64,000 nucleotides of DNA. Origin: Leptobrachium leishanense (lineage: Eukaryota; Chordata; Amphibia; Anura; Megophryidae). Shown in pieces: positions 21,530 through 31,682 of the stretch. Position numbers and translations under genes: made by a program. The DNA lies in assembly GCA_009667805.1 (NCBI GenBank), contig CM019065.1, forward strand, positions 16,690,952-16,754,951, in the 5' to 3' direction. The notes beneath the pieces were generated by a model. It saw nothing but the letters and a program-made list of their open reading frames with translations, was not told where the DNA came from and did no database searches. Within the stretch, counting starts at the first letter, position 1. Each line of letters begins with the position of its first letter.

Positions 21530-22140
21530 CATATTGAGCTGCTGCTTGGGACGGCCCCTTATTGAGCCGCTGCTTGGGGCGGCCCCTTATTGAGCCGCTG
21601 CTTGGGGTGACCCCTTATTGAGCCGTTGCTTGGGGCGCTCCTTATTGAGCCGCTGCTTGGGGCGGCCCCTTATTGAGCCGCTGCTTGGGGCGCCCCATAT
21701 TGAGCCGCTGCTTGGGGCAGCCCCTTATTGAGCCGCTGCTTGGGGCGCCCCATATTGAGCCGCTGCTTGGGACGGCCCCTTATTGAGCCGCTGCTCGGGG
21801 CGGCCCCTTATTGAGCCGCTGCTTGGGGCGGCCCCTTATTGAGCTGCGACTTGGGGCGGCCCCTTATTGAGCCGCGGCTTGGGGCGGCCCCTTATTGAGC
21901 CGCTGCTTGGGGCGGCCCCTTATTGAGCCGCTGCTTGGGGCGGCCCCTTATTGAGCCACTGCTTGCGGCGGCCCCTTATTGAGCCGCTGCTTGGGGCGCT
22001 CCTTATTGAGCCGCTGCTTGGGGCGGCCCCTTATTGAGTCGCTGCTGGGGCGGCCCCTTATTGAGCCGCTGCTTGGGGCGCTCCTTATTGAGCCGCTGCT
22101 TGGGGCCCCTTTATTCAGCCGCTGCTTGGAGCCGCCATTC
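21530..22140. repeat. 28 bp minisatellite A (TTGAGCCGCTGCTTGGGGCG)
   Basis: About 22 copies of a unit with GGCGGCCCCTTATTGAGCCG; shorter variants of about 26 bases (GGGGCGCTCCTTATTGAGCC, GGGGCGCCCCATATTGAGCC) are interspersed. G+C rich. Confidence 0.95.
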
Positions 22141-22176
22141 CTCAGCTGCCCATTTCAGTAAATAAATGAGAAATTT

Positions 22177-22240
22177 ATTTTAATAAGACTCGCCTCCGAG
22201 TCTTATTAAAATTTTAACTTTTCCATCATAGGAAAATTCA
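22177..22240. repeat. DIRS terminal remnant with perfect hairpin
   Basis: ATTTTAATAAGACTCG (22177-22192), a 4-base loop CCTC, then its exact complement (22197-22212). Both the arm and the following TTTTCCATCATAGGAAAATT resemble the terminal and internal complementary regions of the DIRS element at 26377-31893, with about one difference in six. It looks like leftover end sequence of a related element. Confidence 0.65.
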
Positions 22241-22272
22241 ACAGATTTTCTGCCTCCTCTTCTTCTAACCTC

Positions 22273-24080
22273 ATGTTAGAGGCAGCGGGCTCGTGTGCTC
22301 ATGTTAGAGGAAGCGGGCTCGTGTGCTCGTGTTAGAGGAAGCGGGCTCGTGTGCTCGTGTTAGAGGAAGCGGGCTCGTGTGCTCGTGTTAGAGGAAGCGG
22401 GCTTGTGTGCTCGTGTTAGAGGAAGCGGGTTCGTGTGCTCGTGTTAGAGGAAGCGGGCTCGTGTGCTCGTGTTAGAGGAAGCGGGCTCGTGTGCTCGTGT
22501 TAGAGGAAGCGGGCTCGTGTGCTCGTGTTAGAGGCAGCGGGCTCGTCTGCTCGTGTTAGAGGAAGCGGGCTCGTGTTAGAGGAAGCGGGCTCGTGTGCTC
22601 GTGTTAGAGGAAGCGGGCTCGTGTGCTCGTGTTAGAGGCAGCGGGCTCGTGTGCTCGTCTTAGAGGCAGCGGGCTCGTGTGCTCGTGTTAGAGGCAGCGG
22701 GCTCGTGTGCTCGTGTTAGAGGAAGCGGGCTCGTGTGCTCGTGTTAGAGGAAGCGGGCTCGTGTGCTCGTGTTAGAGGAAGCGGGCTCGTGTGCTCGTGT
22801 TAGAGGAAGCGGGCTCGTGTGCTCGTGTTAGAGGAAGCGGGCTCGTGTGCTCGTGTTAGAGGCAGCGGGCTCGTGTGCTCGTGTTAGAGGCAGCGGGCTC
22901 GTGTGCTCGTGTTAGAGGCAGCGGGCTCGTGTGCTCGTGTTAGAGGAAGCGGGCTCGTGTGCTCGTGTTAGAGGAAGCGGGCTCGTGTGCTCGTGTTAGA
23001 GGAAGCGGGCTCGTGTGCTCGTGTTAGAGGAAGCGGGCTCGTGTGCTCGTGTTAGAGGAAGCGGGCTCGTGTTAGAGGCAGCGGGCTCGTGTGCTCGTGT
23101 TAGAGGCAGCGGGCTCGTGTTAGAGGCAACAGGCTCGTGTTAGAGGAAGCGGGCTCGTGTGCTCGTGTTAGAGGAAGCGGGCTCGTGTGCTCGTGTTAGA
23201 GGAAGCGGGCTCGTGTGCTCGTGTTAGAGGCAGCGGGCTCGTGTGCTCGTGTTAGAGGCAGCGGGCTCGTGTTAGAGGCAACAGGCTCGTGTTAGAGGAA
23301 GCGGGCTCGTGTGCTCGTGTTAGAGGAAGCGGGCTCGTGTGCTCGTGTTAGAGGAAGCGGGCTCGTGTGCTCGTGTTAGAGGCAGCGGGCTCGTGTTAGA
23401 GGCAGCAGGCTCGTGTTAGAGGCAGCAGGCTCGTGTTAGAGGCAGCAGGCTCGTGTTAGAGGCAGCAGGCTCGTGTTAGAGGCAGCGGGCTCGTGTTAGA
23501 GGCAGTGTGCTCGTGTTAGAGGCAGCGGGCTCGTGTTAGAGGCAGCAGGCTCGTGTTAGAGGAAGCGGGCTCGTGTGCTCGTGTTAGAGGCAGCGGGCTC
23601 GTGTTAGAGGCAGCGGGCTCGTGTTAGAGGCAGCGGGCTCGTGTTAGAGGCAGCAGGCTCGTGGGCTCGTGTTAGAGGCAGCAGGCTCGTGGGCTCGTGT
23701 TAGAGGCAGCAGGCTCGTGGGCTCGTGTTAGAGGCAGCAGGCTCGTGGGCTCGTGTTAGAGGCAGCGGGCTCGTGGGCTCGTGTTAGAGGCAGCGGGCTC
23801 GTGTGCTCGTGTTAGAGGCAGCGGGCTCGTGTGCTCGTGTTAGAGGCAGCGGGCTCGTGTGCTCGTGTTAGAGGAAGCGGGCTCGTGTGCTCGTGTTAGA
23901 GGCAGCGGGCTCGTGTGCTCGTGTTAGAGGAAGCGGGCTCGTGTGCTCGTGTTAGAGGAAGCGGGCTCGTGTGCTCGTGTTAGAGGAAGCGGGCTCGTGT
24001 GCTCGTGTTAGAGGCAGCGGGCTCGTGTGCTCGTGTTAGAGGAAGCGGGCTCGTGTGCTCGTGTTAGAGGCAGCGGGCTA
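22273..24080. repeat. 28 bp minisatellite B (TTAGAGGAAGCGGGCTCGTG)
   Basis: About 70 units. The main unit is 28 bases (GTTAGAGG[A/C]AGCGGGCTCGTGTGCTCGT); a 20-base short form lacks GTGCTCGT and is concentrated at 23050-23640; a third form ending CGTGGGCTCGT occurs at 23640-23780. The A/C difference after GAGG clusters in blocks, showing block-wise spread of variants. Confidence 0.97.
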
Positions 24081-24743
24081 AATCTCTGGTGGTCCAGCAA
24101 GGGGTTAAAATGTGCTCCCTGACTGGAGTGCTTTCGTTCTGTACCTTTACCTGGTGCAGACCACACTAATCGCTCCCTCATTGAGGAATCAGGGTGCTCT
24201 TACCACTTTGTGGGCCGTCCTGGGTGGCATGGAGGGACCCTTACATCTGTGACACTTAGATATGCTATGCAGGGTATGGCAAGGGCCCCTGCCTGTAGCC
24301 ACTGGTCCCCTTAACATATCATTGTCTGTCACCCCCTGATGGTGGCGCTGTGGTGCTGGGCAGCAATCCGTCACCTAATCCAGGCTCAGCGTCTGGGATC
24401 CCACTTTGATTTTTTTTCTTATAGCGCATCATTTTTAGATACTGCAGGCTCTGCGCTTCTTAAAGCACCGGGTTTTGCCAATCCTGAGCCTCTTGAATGC
24501 CGCCCGTGTGACGATTTTCACTGTTGCTGACTGTCAGACGAGACAGGACGATCAGCAAAAGCCAAATGTGTTGTTTCTGGACGGGCGATCGCTGTGGCAA
24601 CCGATCTAATATGCGAAATGTCAGCATTAAAAGAGTAATACCTCTCTAGTGATATTATAAAAGCAATAAAAAAATTCAGATATTCACCATTTATGAAGTA
24701 TTCCCACAATCCGCACAAACCGCTGAGACTGTCCAGGGTTACT
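24081..24743. other. intron stretch, nothing assigned
   Basis: No exon or repeat family recognised. Confidence 0.45.
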
Positions 24744-24895
24744 TTATTACTACCCTTTATTTATATAGCGCCACATATTCCGCAGCGCTTTACAGGATCA
24801 GTGTACAAGGGGTTAATACATTAGAATACCACACATGGGTGATATAACCTGATTCGGGGGGTCCCTGTTCCCAAGAACTTACACTCTATGAGATG
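24744..24895 (-). mobile_element. L2-type 3' tail, antisense
   Basis: TTTATTTATATAGCGCCACA and TTCCGCAGCGCTTTACA are the reverse complement of the same kind of tail seen at 780-830, followed by AAGAACTTACACTCT, common in L2-derived frog repeats. 3'-end fragment only. Confidence 0.7.
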
Positions 24896-25151
24896 TACAA
24901 GTATTTTTGTGAGGTTGGCACATCCATATTGTTAGGTGTTTTGCCCAAGTACACTCGCTGGTGGCATCTTCTGAGTGGGATCGAGTTGATAACTGTAGAT
25001 CAGCGACCTGGTGGTTAGGTTGAACCCGCTTCTCGTAAAGTCGAGACTTGCTTCTCTGCAGTTGTATTGGAGGGATGTGCTGAATGGGATTTGACTTGCT
25101 TCTCCACGGTTGAAGGGCAGAGACGTCACCACTGGCACCACAGCCGATATA
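24896..25151. other. possible continuation of the L2-derived repeat
   Basis: TTGCCCAAGTACACTCGCTGG and GGGATCGAGTTGATAACTG resemble a tRNA-like or L2-linked short repeat, but I cannot place its ends. Confidence 0.35.
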
Positions 25152-25873
25152 GGGCTCTATTAACTGCTTTGTGCAAAAGCGCCCGCACTTCACAATTTTT
25201 TTTGATGCGCAGCATTAAACGTTAACGCGCGTAAATTAACACTGGTATTACAATCCGAGTGCATTTTTCATCCGTAAAAAAAGACACGCAAAAACGCACC
25301 CACATTAACGCTGCGTGCAGAAATCTGTGTGCGTACTGTTTTTTTCACGCGATTCAGCCAATCTGAATTCAGAACCACAATTGTCTCCCGTTCAGTTTTT
25401 GCGCCTGTCAAAATCAATCTGAGTATATATGCTGCAGCAATAATAAAAACACACACAACCTCTCCATTTTATTGTTTGGGTATGTGTAGAATGTGTAACT
25501 AAACTGCGCTATAATTATTTGTTGGGCTGGTGTATTTGGTTTCGGCCAGGACGTTCAGATTTGCCGTTAACACCAGCTTTTAAAAGACGTTAAAATTCTG
25601 CGCGCAAACGTTGCCCGTTAAAATTTGCGCATAGATTGTAATACCATCCGCATACCAGCGCACGAACGCATTTGCGCTCACAATGTTAAGTATAGGATGT
25701 GCAAAGTACATTACGCTCGCGCAGGATTTGCGCAGGTTCATCCGCGTTAGACGTTAACACGCATTTTTTGTGTGGACATTGTAATACGACGTTCTGCGAA
25801 AAGGGTTTTTCCCCTCGCGTTAACGCATTTTCGCGCCTGCGTTAACGTTTGCGCGAATTATTTAATAGGGCCC
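25152..25873. mobile_element. MITE family 1, copy 2
   Basis: Same order of motifs as 13809-14557 (GGGCTCTATTA start, CAATCTGAGTATATATGCTG, ATTGTTTGGGTATG, GCATAGATTGTAATACCATC, TTAATAGGGCCC end). The two copies differ at many sites, so both are old. Confidence 0.85.
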
Positions 25874-26376
25874 ATTGTGTGGTAGCAAGTATGTACCGTT
25901 AGGTGTCTCCCCCAAGGACACTTACTGGAGAGCTGCATTTCCACCATGTTTGTAGAATTTATTATATTCAAATCTGTGGGGGTGAATTATTTTTATTTTT
26001 TCCCATTTTCTTAAATTTCTCCCCCGTAAAATGATTAGATATCAATATAAACTGCCTGGTCAAAAATAAAGTCATCCCCTCCCGTACAGACCTGTTATGA
26101 TCCAGGGTGGCTTCAGTTGGTCGGGTATGGATTCAGCGACGTTATGTGTTCAAAGAACGAGGTCACGTGACTCCCTGAATATACTGAATGAGCAGAGCCC
26201 CGTTCAATACCTCAGCAGCTGCTGAATTGATGCAGCGCAGCAATTCAGTTTGCTGCAGCAGTGTCATTGAACACTTTGGATGTGAATTTCGAAGTAAAAT
26301 GGCCGTCGATTTCTTAATGAAAGATTCAGATTGTTTTTCTTATCACTCGATATGATAAAGAAAAGCAGTCAGCACA
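25874..26376. other. intron stretch, nothing assigned
   Basis: A short inverted segment around GCAGCTGCTGAATTGATGCA / AATTCAGTTTGCTGCAGCAG (26214-26262) is present. No gene seen. Confidence 0.45.
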
Positions 26377-26612
26377 ATCACAAAATTTTCCTATTCCATA
26401 ACGGAAAGTTTAGATTTTAATAAGGACACGGAGGCGAGTATTTGCTGTTCTCTCTTAACTGCCCCAACAGCAGCGAAGAAAACTTTATTGAAAATTAACA
26501 GAAAACAAACAGTCCTCCCTTCCCCAACGTGGGGAGGGGGACCAAGCTCCCCAGCTCCTCCCCATCCAGTCCATAAGCCACTCCCCCGGAAGCAGCCCCT
26601 CCTCTTTCGAAG
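26377..26612. repeat. left inverted terminal repeat of DIRS
   Basis: From ATCACAAAATTTTCCTATTC to about CGGAAGCAGCCCCTCCTCTT. The segment 26440-26612 is the reverse complement of 31683-31870 over most of its length (for example CCCAACGTGGGGAGGGGGAC against GTCCCCCTCCCCACGTTGGG). Confidence 0.92.
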
Positions 26613-26848
26613 CTGCGATCTGACACCGGTGGGAGCCTCAGAAGCAAAACTGGAGTAGGAGATCGGGAGCCAAGACGTAGGGAAACCCTATCGGGAACTC
26701 AGAAGGCTGAAATAGACAAAAGACATGAAAGAACAGTGAGACACTGAAATCTGGTTAAACAAAGGGAGCCCTGGCAGCCGCCAAAACAGTCCATCCCATT
26801 CCAGGAGAGATGCGTGAATCAAACAAACCGGGTGGGGTAGGGCGGGAA

Positions 26849-26940
26849 ATACTCGCCTCCGTGTCCTTATTAAAATCTAAACTTTCCGTTATGGAATAGG
26901 AAAATTTTGTGATTTTAAGGCAGGACACGGAGGCTTCGTA
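26849..26940. repeat. internal complementary region of DIRS
   Basis: Its left half (TACTCGCCTCCGTGTCCTTA through TAGGAAAATTTTGTGAT) is the reverse complement of the element's left end; its right half (TTTTAAGGCAGGACACGGAG through CTTCGTATTTGCT) is the reverse complement of its right end. The two halves meet as the joined ends would, which is the expected template for end completion in DIRS replication. Confidence 0.93.
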
Positions 26941-26949
26941 TTTGCTAGT

Positions 26950-27960
26950 TCAAAGCGGAACAGGAGCCGCATCCGACCAATGGACAATGGGCTTAAAGTA
27001 GAAGGTACGAAACGTGGATTCGTTAGACCAGTCAGCCGCACGTAAAATGTCCTCCAGTCGACATCCCATCGAGGCCGCCTTAGAGGCGGAGGCACTACGG
27101 ACAGAATGGGCCCCGAAAGCCGACACATCCACCCCGGCTTGTGCCATAAGCCATCGCATCCAACGAGCCAAAGTGGGAGAGGAGACCGGTTTATGAGGAG
27201 ATCGAAAAGAGACAAAGAGAGGTGAAACCGGGAGAACCCTGAAGGAGTGAGTACGAGACTCGTACTCCCGGAGACACGAAACCGGGCTGAGACGGGGAGA
27301 GACCCGAAAAGACGGGAAGAGTACCGAAGTCAGGGACGTCTTGGTACGACGTGTGATATCGAAGCGTACACCTTCTGGAACATAAGAACGGGCGCCGAAA
27401 TCCAGCGCCCTGACATCTCCAACACGTTTGCAGGCCACTAAACAGAAAAGCATAAGGAGTTTAGCCGAGAGGGCCTGCAGTGAGAGAGCGGCATTCTCAG
27501 GCCAGCGATCCAGGAAGGAGAGGATCCGGGACACGTCCCATGTGCAGGAGTATTTGGGTGCCGGAGGGCGGGAGAAGCGCATGCCTCGTAGCAGGCGACA
27601 GACCAAAGGATGGGAGCCCGCGGCGACTCCCGAAAATCCAGAATGGCCAGCCGAAATGGCCGAACGAAGGACATTCACTGTGCGATAAGCCTTACCAGAG
27701 TCGAAGGCGTGGGTGAGGAAGTCCAGGAGGGCTGTCACAGGGGCCGAAAAGGGATCTCTATCCCGTTCCAGACACCAGCCAGCCCACCCATCCCACGCGG
27801 ACTTGTAGGCGAGTCGGGTACCCGGAGCCCAGGATTGGAGCAAGAGGTCTGTAGTGCGCTCCGAAAGGCGTGAGCCTGTAGGGGGGTGCCAGAGAGCCAC
27901 CACGCCAGGAGTTGAAGACGGTGGGAGGTCATCAGTGGGTGGGGTTGTCCCTCGTGGTCC
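26950..27960 (-). CDS. DIRS tyrosine recombinase
   Basis: Third frame, uninterrupted to the stop at 26950. An N-terminal SAM-like part starts near 27860 (LLQSWAPGTRLAYKSAW). The catalytic domain has the first Arg in ACKRVGDVRALD (about 27410-27435), the His-x-x-Arg pair in GAHSVRSASASKA (about 27070-27105) and the nucleophile Tyr in FRTFYFKP (about 26990-27010). These correspond to the R-H-R-Y set. It would join the circular cDNA to the target without target duplication. The ORF extends back to 28743, but that part is opposite RNase H; the real start is uncertain. Confidence 0.88.
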   Translation of the reverse strand, partial: GPRGTTPPTDDLPPSSTPGVVALWHPPTGSRLSERTTDLLLQSWAPGTRLAYKSAWDGWAGWCLERDRDPFSAPVTALLDFLTHAFDSGKAYRTVNVLRSAISAGHSGFSGVAAGSHPLVCRLLRGMRFSRPPAPKYSCTWDVSRILSFLDRWPENAALSLQALSAKLLMLFCLVACKRVGDVRALDFGARSYVPEGVRFDITRRTKTSLTSVLFPSFRVSPRLSPVSCLREYESRTHSFRVLPVSPLFVSFRSPHKPVSSPTLARWMRWLMAQAGVDVSAFGAHSVRSASASKAASMGCRLEDILRAADWSNESTFRTFYFKPIVHWSDAAPVPL

Positions 27961-28838
27961 AGTAGAAGGTCCGGGGAGGGAGGCAGAAGCCTCGGGACAT
28001 CCATCGCCATACTCAAGAGTGTTGGGAACCACGGTTGGGACTTCCAAAACGATGTTATCAGGACCACTGAAGCCTCCTGAGCTCGGATCTGTGACAGAGT
28101 GCGAGCAATGAGGACGAACGGCGGGAAGGCATAGTGGGGGCCCTTGGACCAATCCTGGAGGAACGCATCCGTGGCCCTGGCGTCCGGATCTGGTCTCCAG
28201 CTGAAGAAGTCTGGTAGCTGAGTATTGAGCCTGGAGGCGAACAAGTCGATCTGGAAAGGCCCCCAGAGGGCGGATAGTGTAGAGAAACTGTGCCGTGACA
28301 GTCGCCAGTCTCCCGAGTCCGCGAAGTGCCTGGAGTTCCAATCGGCCACTTCGTTGGTCAGACCGGGAATGAACTGGGCGTGGACCGAGATCCCGAGGGG
28401 AAGGCAGAATTCCCAGAGTCGCAGAGCCATGGCAGATAGGTCTGCAGAGCGAGGGCCTCCCAGGCCGTTGATGTAGCGGACTGCAGGTATGTTGTCCATC
28501 CGAAGTACGACCGAGTCCGGAGGTGAGCGTCGTGCAAAGCACCGGAGTGCAAATAATCCCGCCAGGAGTTCTAGGCAATTGATGTGCCACAACTGTTCCG
28601 GAGGTGACCAGCGACCGCCTGTCTCCTGGGACCCACATCTCGCGCCCCAGCCCAGTCTGCTGGCATCCGAATCGATGGTCATCGTGGGAGGAGGGGGTAC
28701 CAGGGGGCGACCGTTCCAGGTGACTATGTTGTCTATCCACCATCGTAGATCCGATCTGGCGTCCTCTGTCAGCGTCACGTGATCCGTATAGTCGAGGTCC
28801 GCCCGGAGTGAACGGGCCTTCAATCGTTGGAGGGCCCT
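27735..28838 (-). CDS. DIRS RNase H domain
   Basis: In the same frame as gag, one shift away from RT. TMTIDSDASRLGWG near 28665-28690 supplies the first acidic residue, HINCLELLAGLFAL the second, VLRMDNIPAVRYING the third, and VADWNSRH lies downstream. The frame runs on to a stop at 27735 and overlaps the recombinase by about 200 bases, a usual DIRS arrangement. In an intact element RT and RNase H form one protein; here they are separated by the duplication described under RT. Confidence 0.88.
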   Translation of the reverse strand, partial: RALQRLKARSLRADLDYTDHVTLTEDARSDLRWWIDNIVTWNGRPLVPPPPTMTIDSDASRLGWGARCGSQETGGRWSPPEQLWHINCLELLAGLFALRCFARRSPPDSVVLRMDNIPAVRYINGLGGPRSADLSAMALRLWEFCLPLGISVHAQFIPGLTNEVADWNSRHFADSGDWRLSRHSFSTLSALWGPFQIDLFASRLNTQLPDFFSWRPDPDARATDAFLQDWSKGPHYAFPPFVLIARTLSQIRAQEASVVLITSFWKSQPWFPTLLSMAMDVPRLLPPSPDLLLDHEGQPHPLMTSHRLQLLAWWLSGTPLQAHAFRSALQTSCSNPGLRVPDSPTSPRGMGGLAGVWNGIEIPFRPL

Positions 28839-30130
28839 GTAGTGTAGTGGGCCCGGTGAACCGCCATGCGAGCCGCCGCTAGGAGGCCCACCGTACGGGC
28901 CAAGGAGCGGAGGGGGAAGGTCTTCTTCCTGAGCAGTATCCTTGCATCTTTCCTGATCGAGGAGATCTTTGACAGTGGAAGACTGAGGTTCATGAGGTCG
29001 GAGTCCACCACGAAGCCCAGGAATTCTATAGAGCGAGTGGGCGTGAGAATCGATTTCTCTGGATTGAGAAGGAACCCTAGTTCCTGGAATAGGGAAATAG
29101 TGTCGCGTAGATGGGTCCGAAGGGTGTGAGGTGATTGGGACATAAGAAGAACATCGTCCAGGTAGATCACCAGTCGGATACCCCGAGCACGGAGGGAGGA
29201 AACCACGGGTCTGAGTAGCTTGGTGAAGCATCGCGGGGCGGACGACAGTCCGAAGGGGAGGCAGGAGAATCTCCATAGTTTGCCGTTCCAGCGGAATTGT
29301 AGGAGGTCCCTTTGGGATTCCGTTATGGGAACTGAGAGGTAGGCATCTTTGAGGTCGAGTTTGACCATCCAATCTCCCAGAAGGAGCATGTCCTTTAACG
29401 TGGGGATGCCCTCCATCTTGAAATGATGGTAAATGACCCAATCGTTGAGGGAGCGGAGGTTGATGACCGGACGGAACCCCCCGCCTTTCTTTGACACCAG
29501 GAAGAGGGAGCTGATGAAGCCCCTTGGATTCGGTAAAGCGGGTTCTATGGCCCTTTTGCGGTTGAGGTCTATCACCTCGGAATGAATGAGCGTCCGAAGG
29601 GCATCCGCGAGCCGAGGAGGGTAGGGGAAATGGGTCTGAGTGGGAAAACCGCAGAGTTCTATCCGGTAACCCATCACGGTGGAGAGGACCCACGGGTCCG
29701 ATGTGAGTGAAGCCCACCTTGGGAGGAATTGAGTGAGGCGGCCACCCACGGCAACTAGGGACGAAGGGATAATGTAAATTGGTCTTACCTTGTCCTTGTG
29801 GAACGGGAGGACCACCTCTGCCACCTCTGTATCCGCGGGCTCGCCAAGCTCGCGACCTCGGAGGGTAGAAGGAGCTGGAACCACGGAAGCCACTGGAACC
29901 AACGGTGGGTTGATTGTTGGAAGCGGAGCCTCTAGCGATGCGGGAATTATTAGCGCCCGCTCGGCCGACAGGGCGACCCCTGAACCTGCCGGCCCTGCCA
30001 AAAACGCGGTTAGGTGAGAATATGCGTTTAAGGGATGCCTCCGACTTGTCGATTGAATTGAATGCCTGAGTGTATTCCCCCATGTCTTTAAGAAAGGGTT
30101 TCCCGAAAAGGAAGCCCTGTGCGGAGGCAC
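28835..30130 (-). CDS. DIRS reverse transcriptase (frameshifted at its 3' end)
   Basis: Open frame from 30130; its first 110 residues overlap gag in another frame, so RT proper probably begins near 29790 (GGRLTQFLPRWASLTSD). Motifs: GGGFRPVINLRSLNDW, KLDLKDAYLSVPI, LPFGLSSAPRCFTKLL and the catalytic YLDDVLLMS near 29140-29165, then a thumb with PTRSIEFLGFVVDS. It terminates at 28820 because of a 5 bp tandem duplication (GTAGT twice at 28839-28848 on the + strand) that separates it from RNase H. Confidence 0.9.
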
Positions 30131-31316
30131 CTAGGTCATTGGTGGCTAGGTGCAGCATCTCAGTGTCAATTTTGAGCAGAATGCTCTTACGTCTCTCGGT
30201 TGAGAGGGCAGCATTGGCGTTGCCAAGCAGACATAGGGATCGTTGGACCCATTCCGTGACCTCGTAAGGGTCCATCAGTGATGCATTGGTTTTGGCCTCC
30301 TCTGCCAGTTGGAAGAGCTTAATCAGGGGGCCGGCCGTGTCCAGGAGACGGTCCTGGCAGCCTTTAATGGCAAATTCAATGCCTCTTTTGGGGTTCCAGC
30401 CACGCTTGGACACAATTTTTTGGAAGCTGACGTCCACATTGGGAGTCAGGCATGATTTACCGGCAGTAACCGGGCGAGGACATTCTAATTTCATTTTGGC
30501 CCTGTCCTCTTTGGTCATAGGGCACCTGATGTGCGAGTCGACCCATTGCTCCACGTGTGGAGATGCGTACCAGATCGTGGAATTAGGGCGAGCAATATCC
30601 TCAGGCTCGAAGAGGGGATTGCCCTGCGGATCGTACACCACCGTACCCCGAGATCGGGGCTGGCAAGTGGGTGCGTCCGCATCTAGCAAATCTAAGTCCT
30701 CCGGAGCATGGAGTTCGAGGACTTCTCCCTCAGCCATCCCTGGATCTGCTTCGTCCTGATCTGAATCTGAGTAATCAGTGAGGGTGACTATAGGTCTAGC
30801 ACGGCAGACTTTTTTGGTCTTTTTAACCCGAGCCCCTTGGGGTAGGGTGCGCTTTCTTGGCACAAGTGCCGTGGTGGCTGGTTTAGGCAGTGATCTGGGG
30901 GTGCCGGCCCCTCTGCTGCTGCTGCTTGCAGCTGGACTACCGGTGGGAAGTCCGATCTCAGGTGCACAGGGTGCGGGGCCGAAGCCCATATTAAGGTCCT
31001 CTGGAGGGACATCAGGGATCTCTGGAGCCGGATCAACATGAATGGGGGGGAGGGTGGAGGAGATGGCCTCCGTGAGAGATTTGTGCCATGACTCAGAGAG
31101 TGAGGAAACTGCTGCAGCCACTGCCTGTGAGACGGATGCCTGCAGGGAAGCCTCCATGCGGGCGAATCTGGACTCTGCAGAAAGTCGTTTGGATTTTTTA
31201 TGTTTCCTGCGGGCATATTGCTCCGGGGAGAGGGAGCTCCGTTCAGATCCGGGGTCTGAGGCTGGTATGTCCTCCGAGGAGGGAGCATCCGTTTGGCCAG
31301 GCTTGGGAGCCGACAT
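29740..31316 (-). CDS. DIRS gag-like protein
   Basis: Starts at ATG 31314-31316 (MSAPKPGQTDAPSSED). Residues 1-60 are charged and serine-rich, followed by basic (PRKRTLPQGARVKKTKK) and acidic stretches, a helical central region around 230-430, and an Arg/Gly-rich C-terminus (FRGRPVGRAG, RGYRGGRGG) near 450-510, consistent with nucleic-acid binding in DIRS gag. The frame has no stop at the usual gag end; it stays open for a further 360 codons opposite RT and then enters RNase H. The true C-terminus is therefore uncertain. Confidence 0.8.
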
Positions 31317-31682
31317 GGTTTAAAGGGAAGCGATCGGCTGCAGAGCTAGGCTGAGCGGGGAGTGCGTGTGTGTGCCGCGCTGTGTGAAAGGGGAAATCCA
31401 AGATGGCGGCCGCTACCTCCCGCGATACTGCGGAGTTTGAGGGGGCGTGGCTAGAGACGCGTGTGGAGCTCGTGCGCGCAATGCAGGGAGACAGCGCGAG
31501 AAATCAAAGCTGTGCAGAGACAGGGAGAATGCCCGAACCCGGCGCCGGCTAACACTGCCGACGCCAGGAACGGACGAATGAGCGAACCGCCGCGGTTTTG
31601 GACCGGGTCGGGAAGCTCAGAGTGTAAAAGGAGATAGAAGTAGATAAATATATGAGAGCTAATACTTATCTGACTGCTACCG

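Noticed and set aside
22273..24080. CRISPR-like array of 28 bp repeats
   Set aside because: Units are directly tandem with no unique spacers, and the sequence is vertebrate.
30286..31354. + strand frames of 80-160 codons
   Set aside because: Antisense shadows of DIRS gag in GC-rich sequence.
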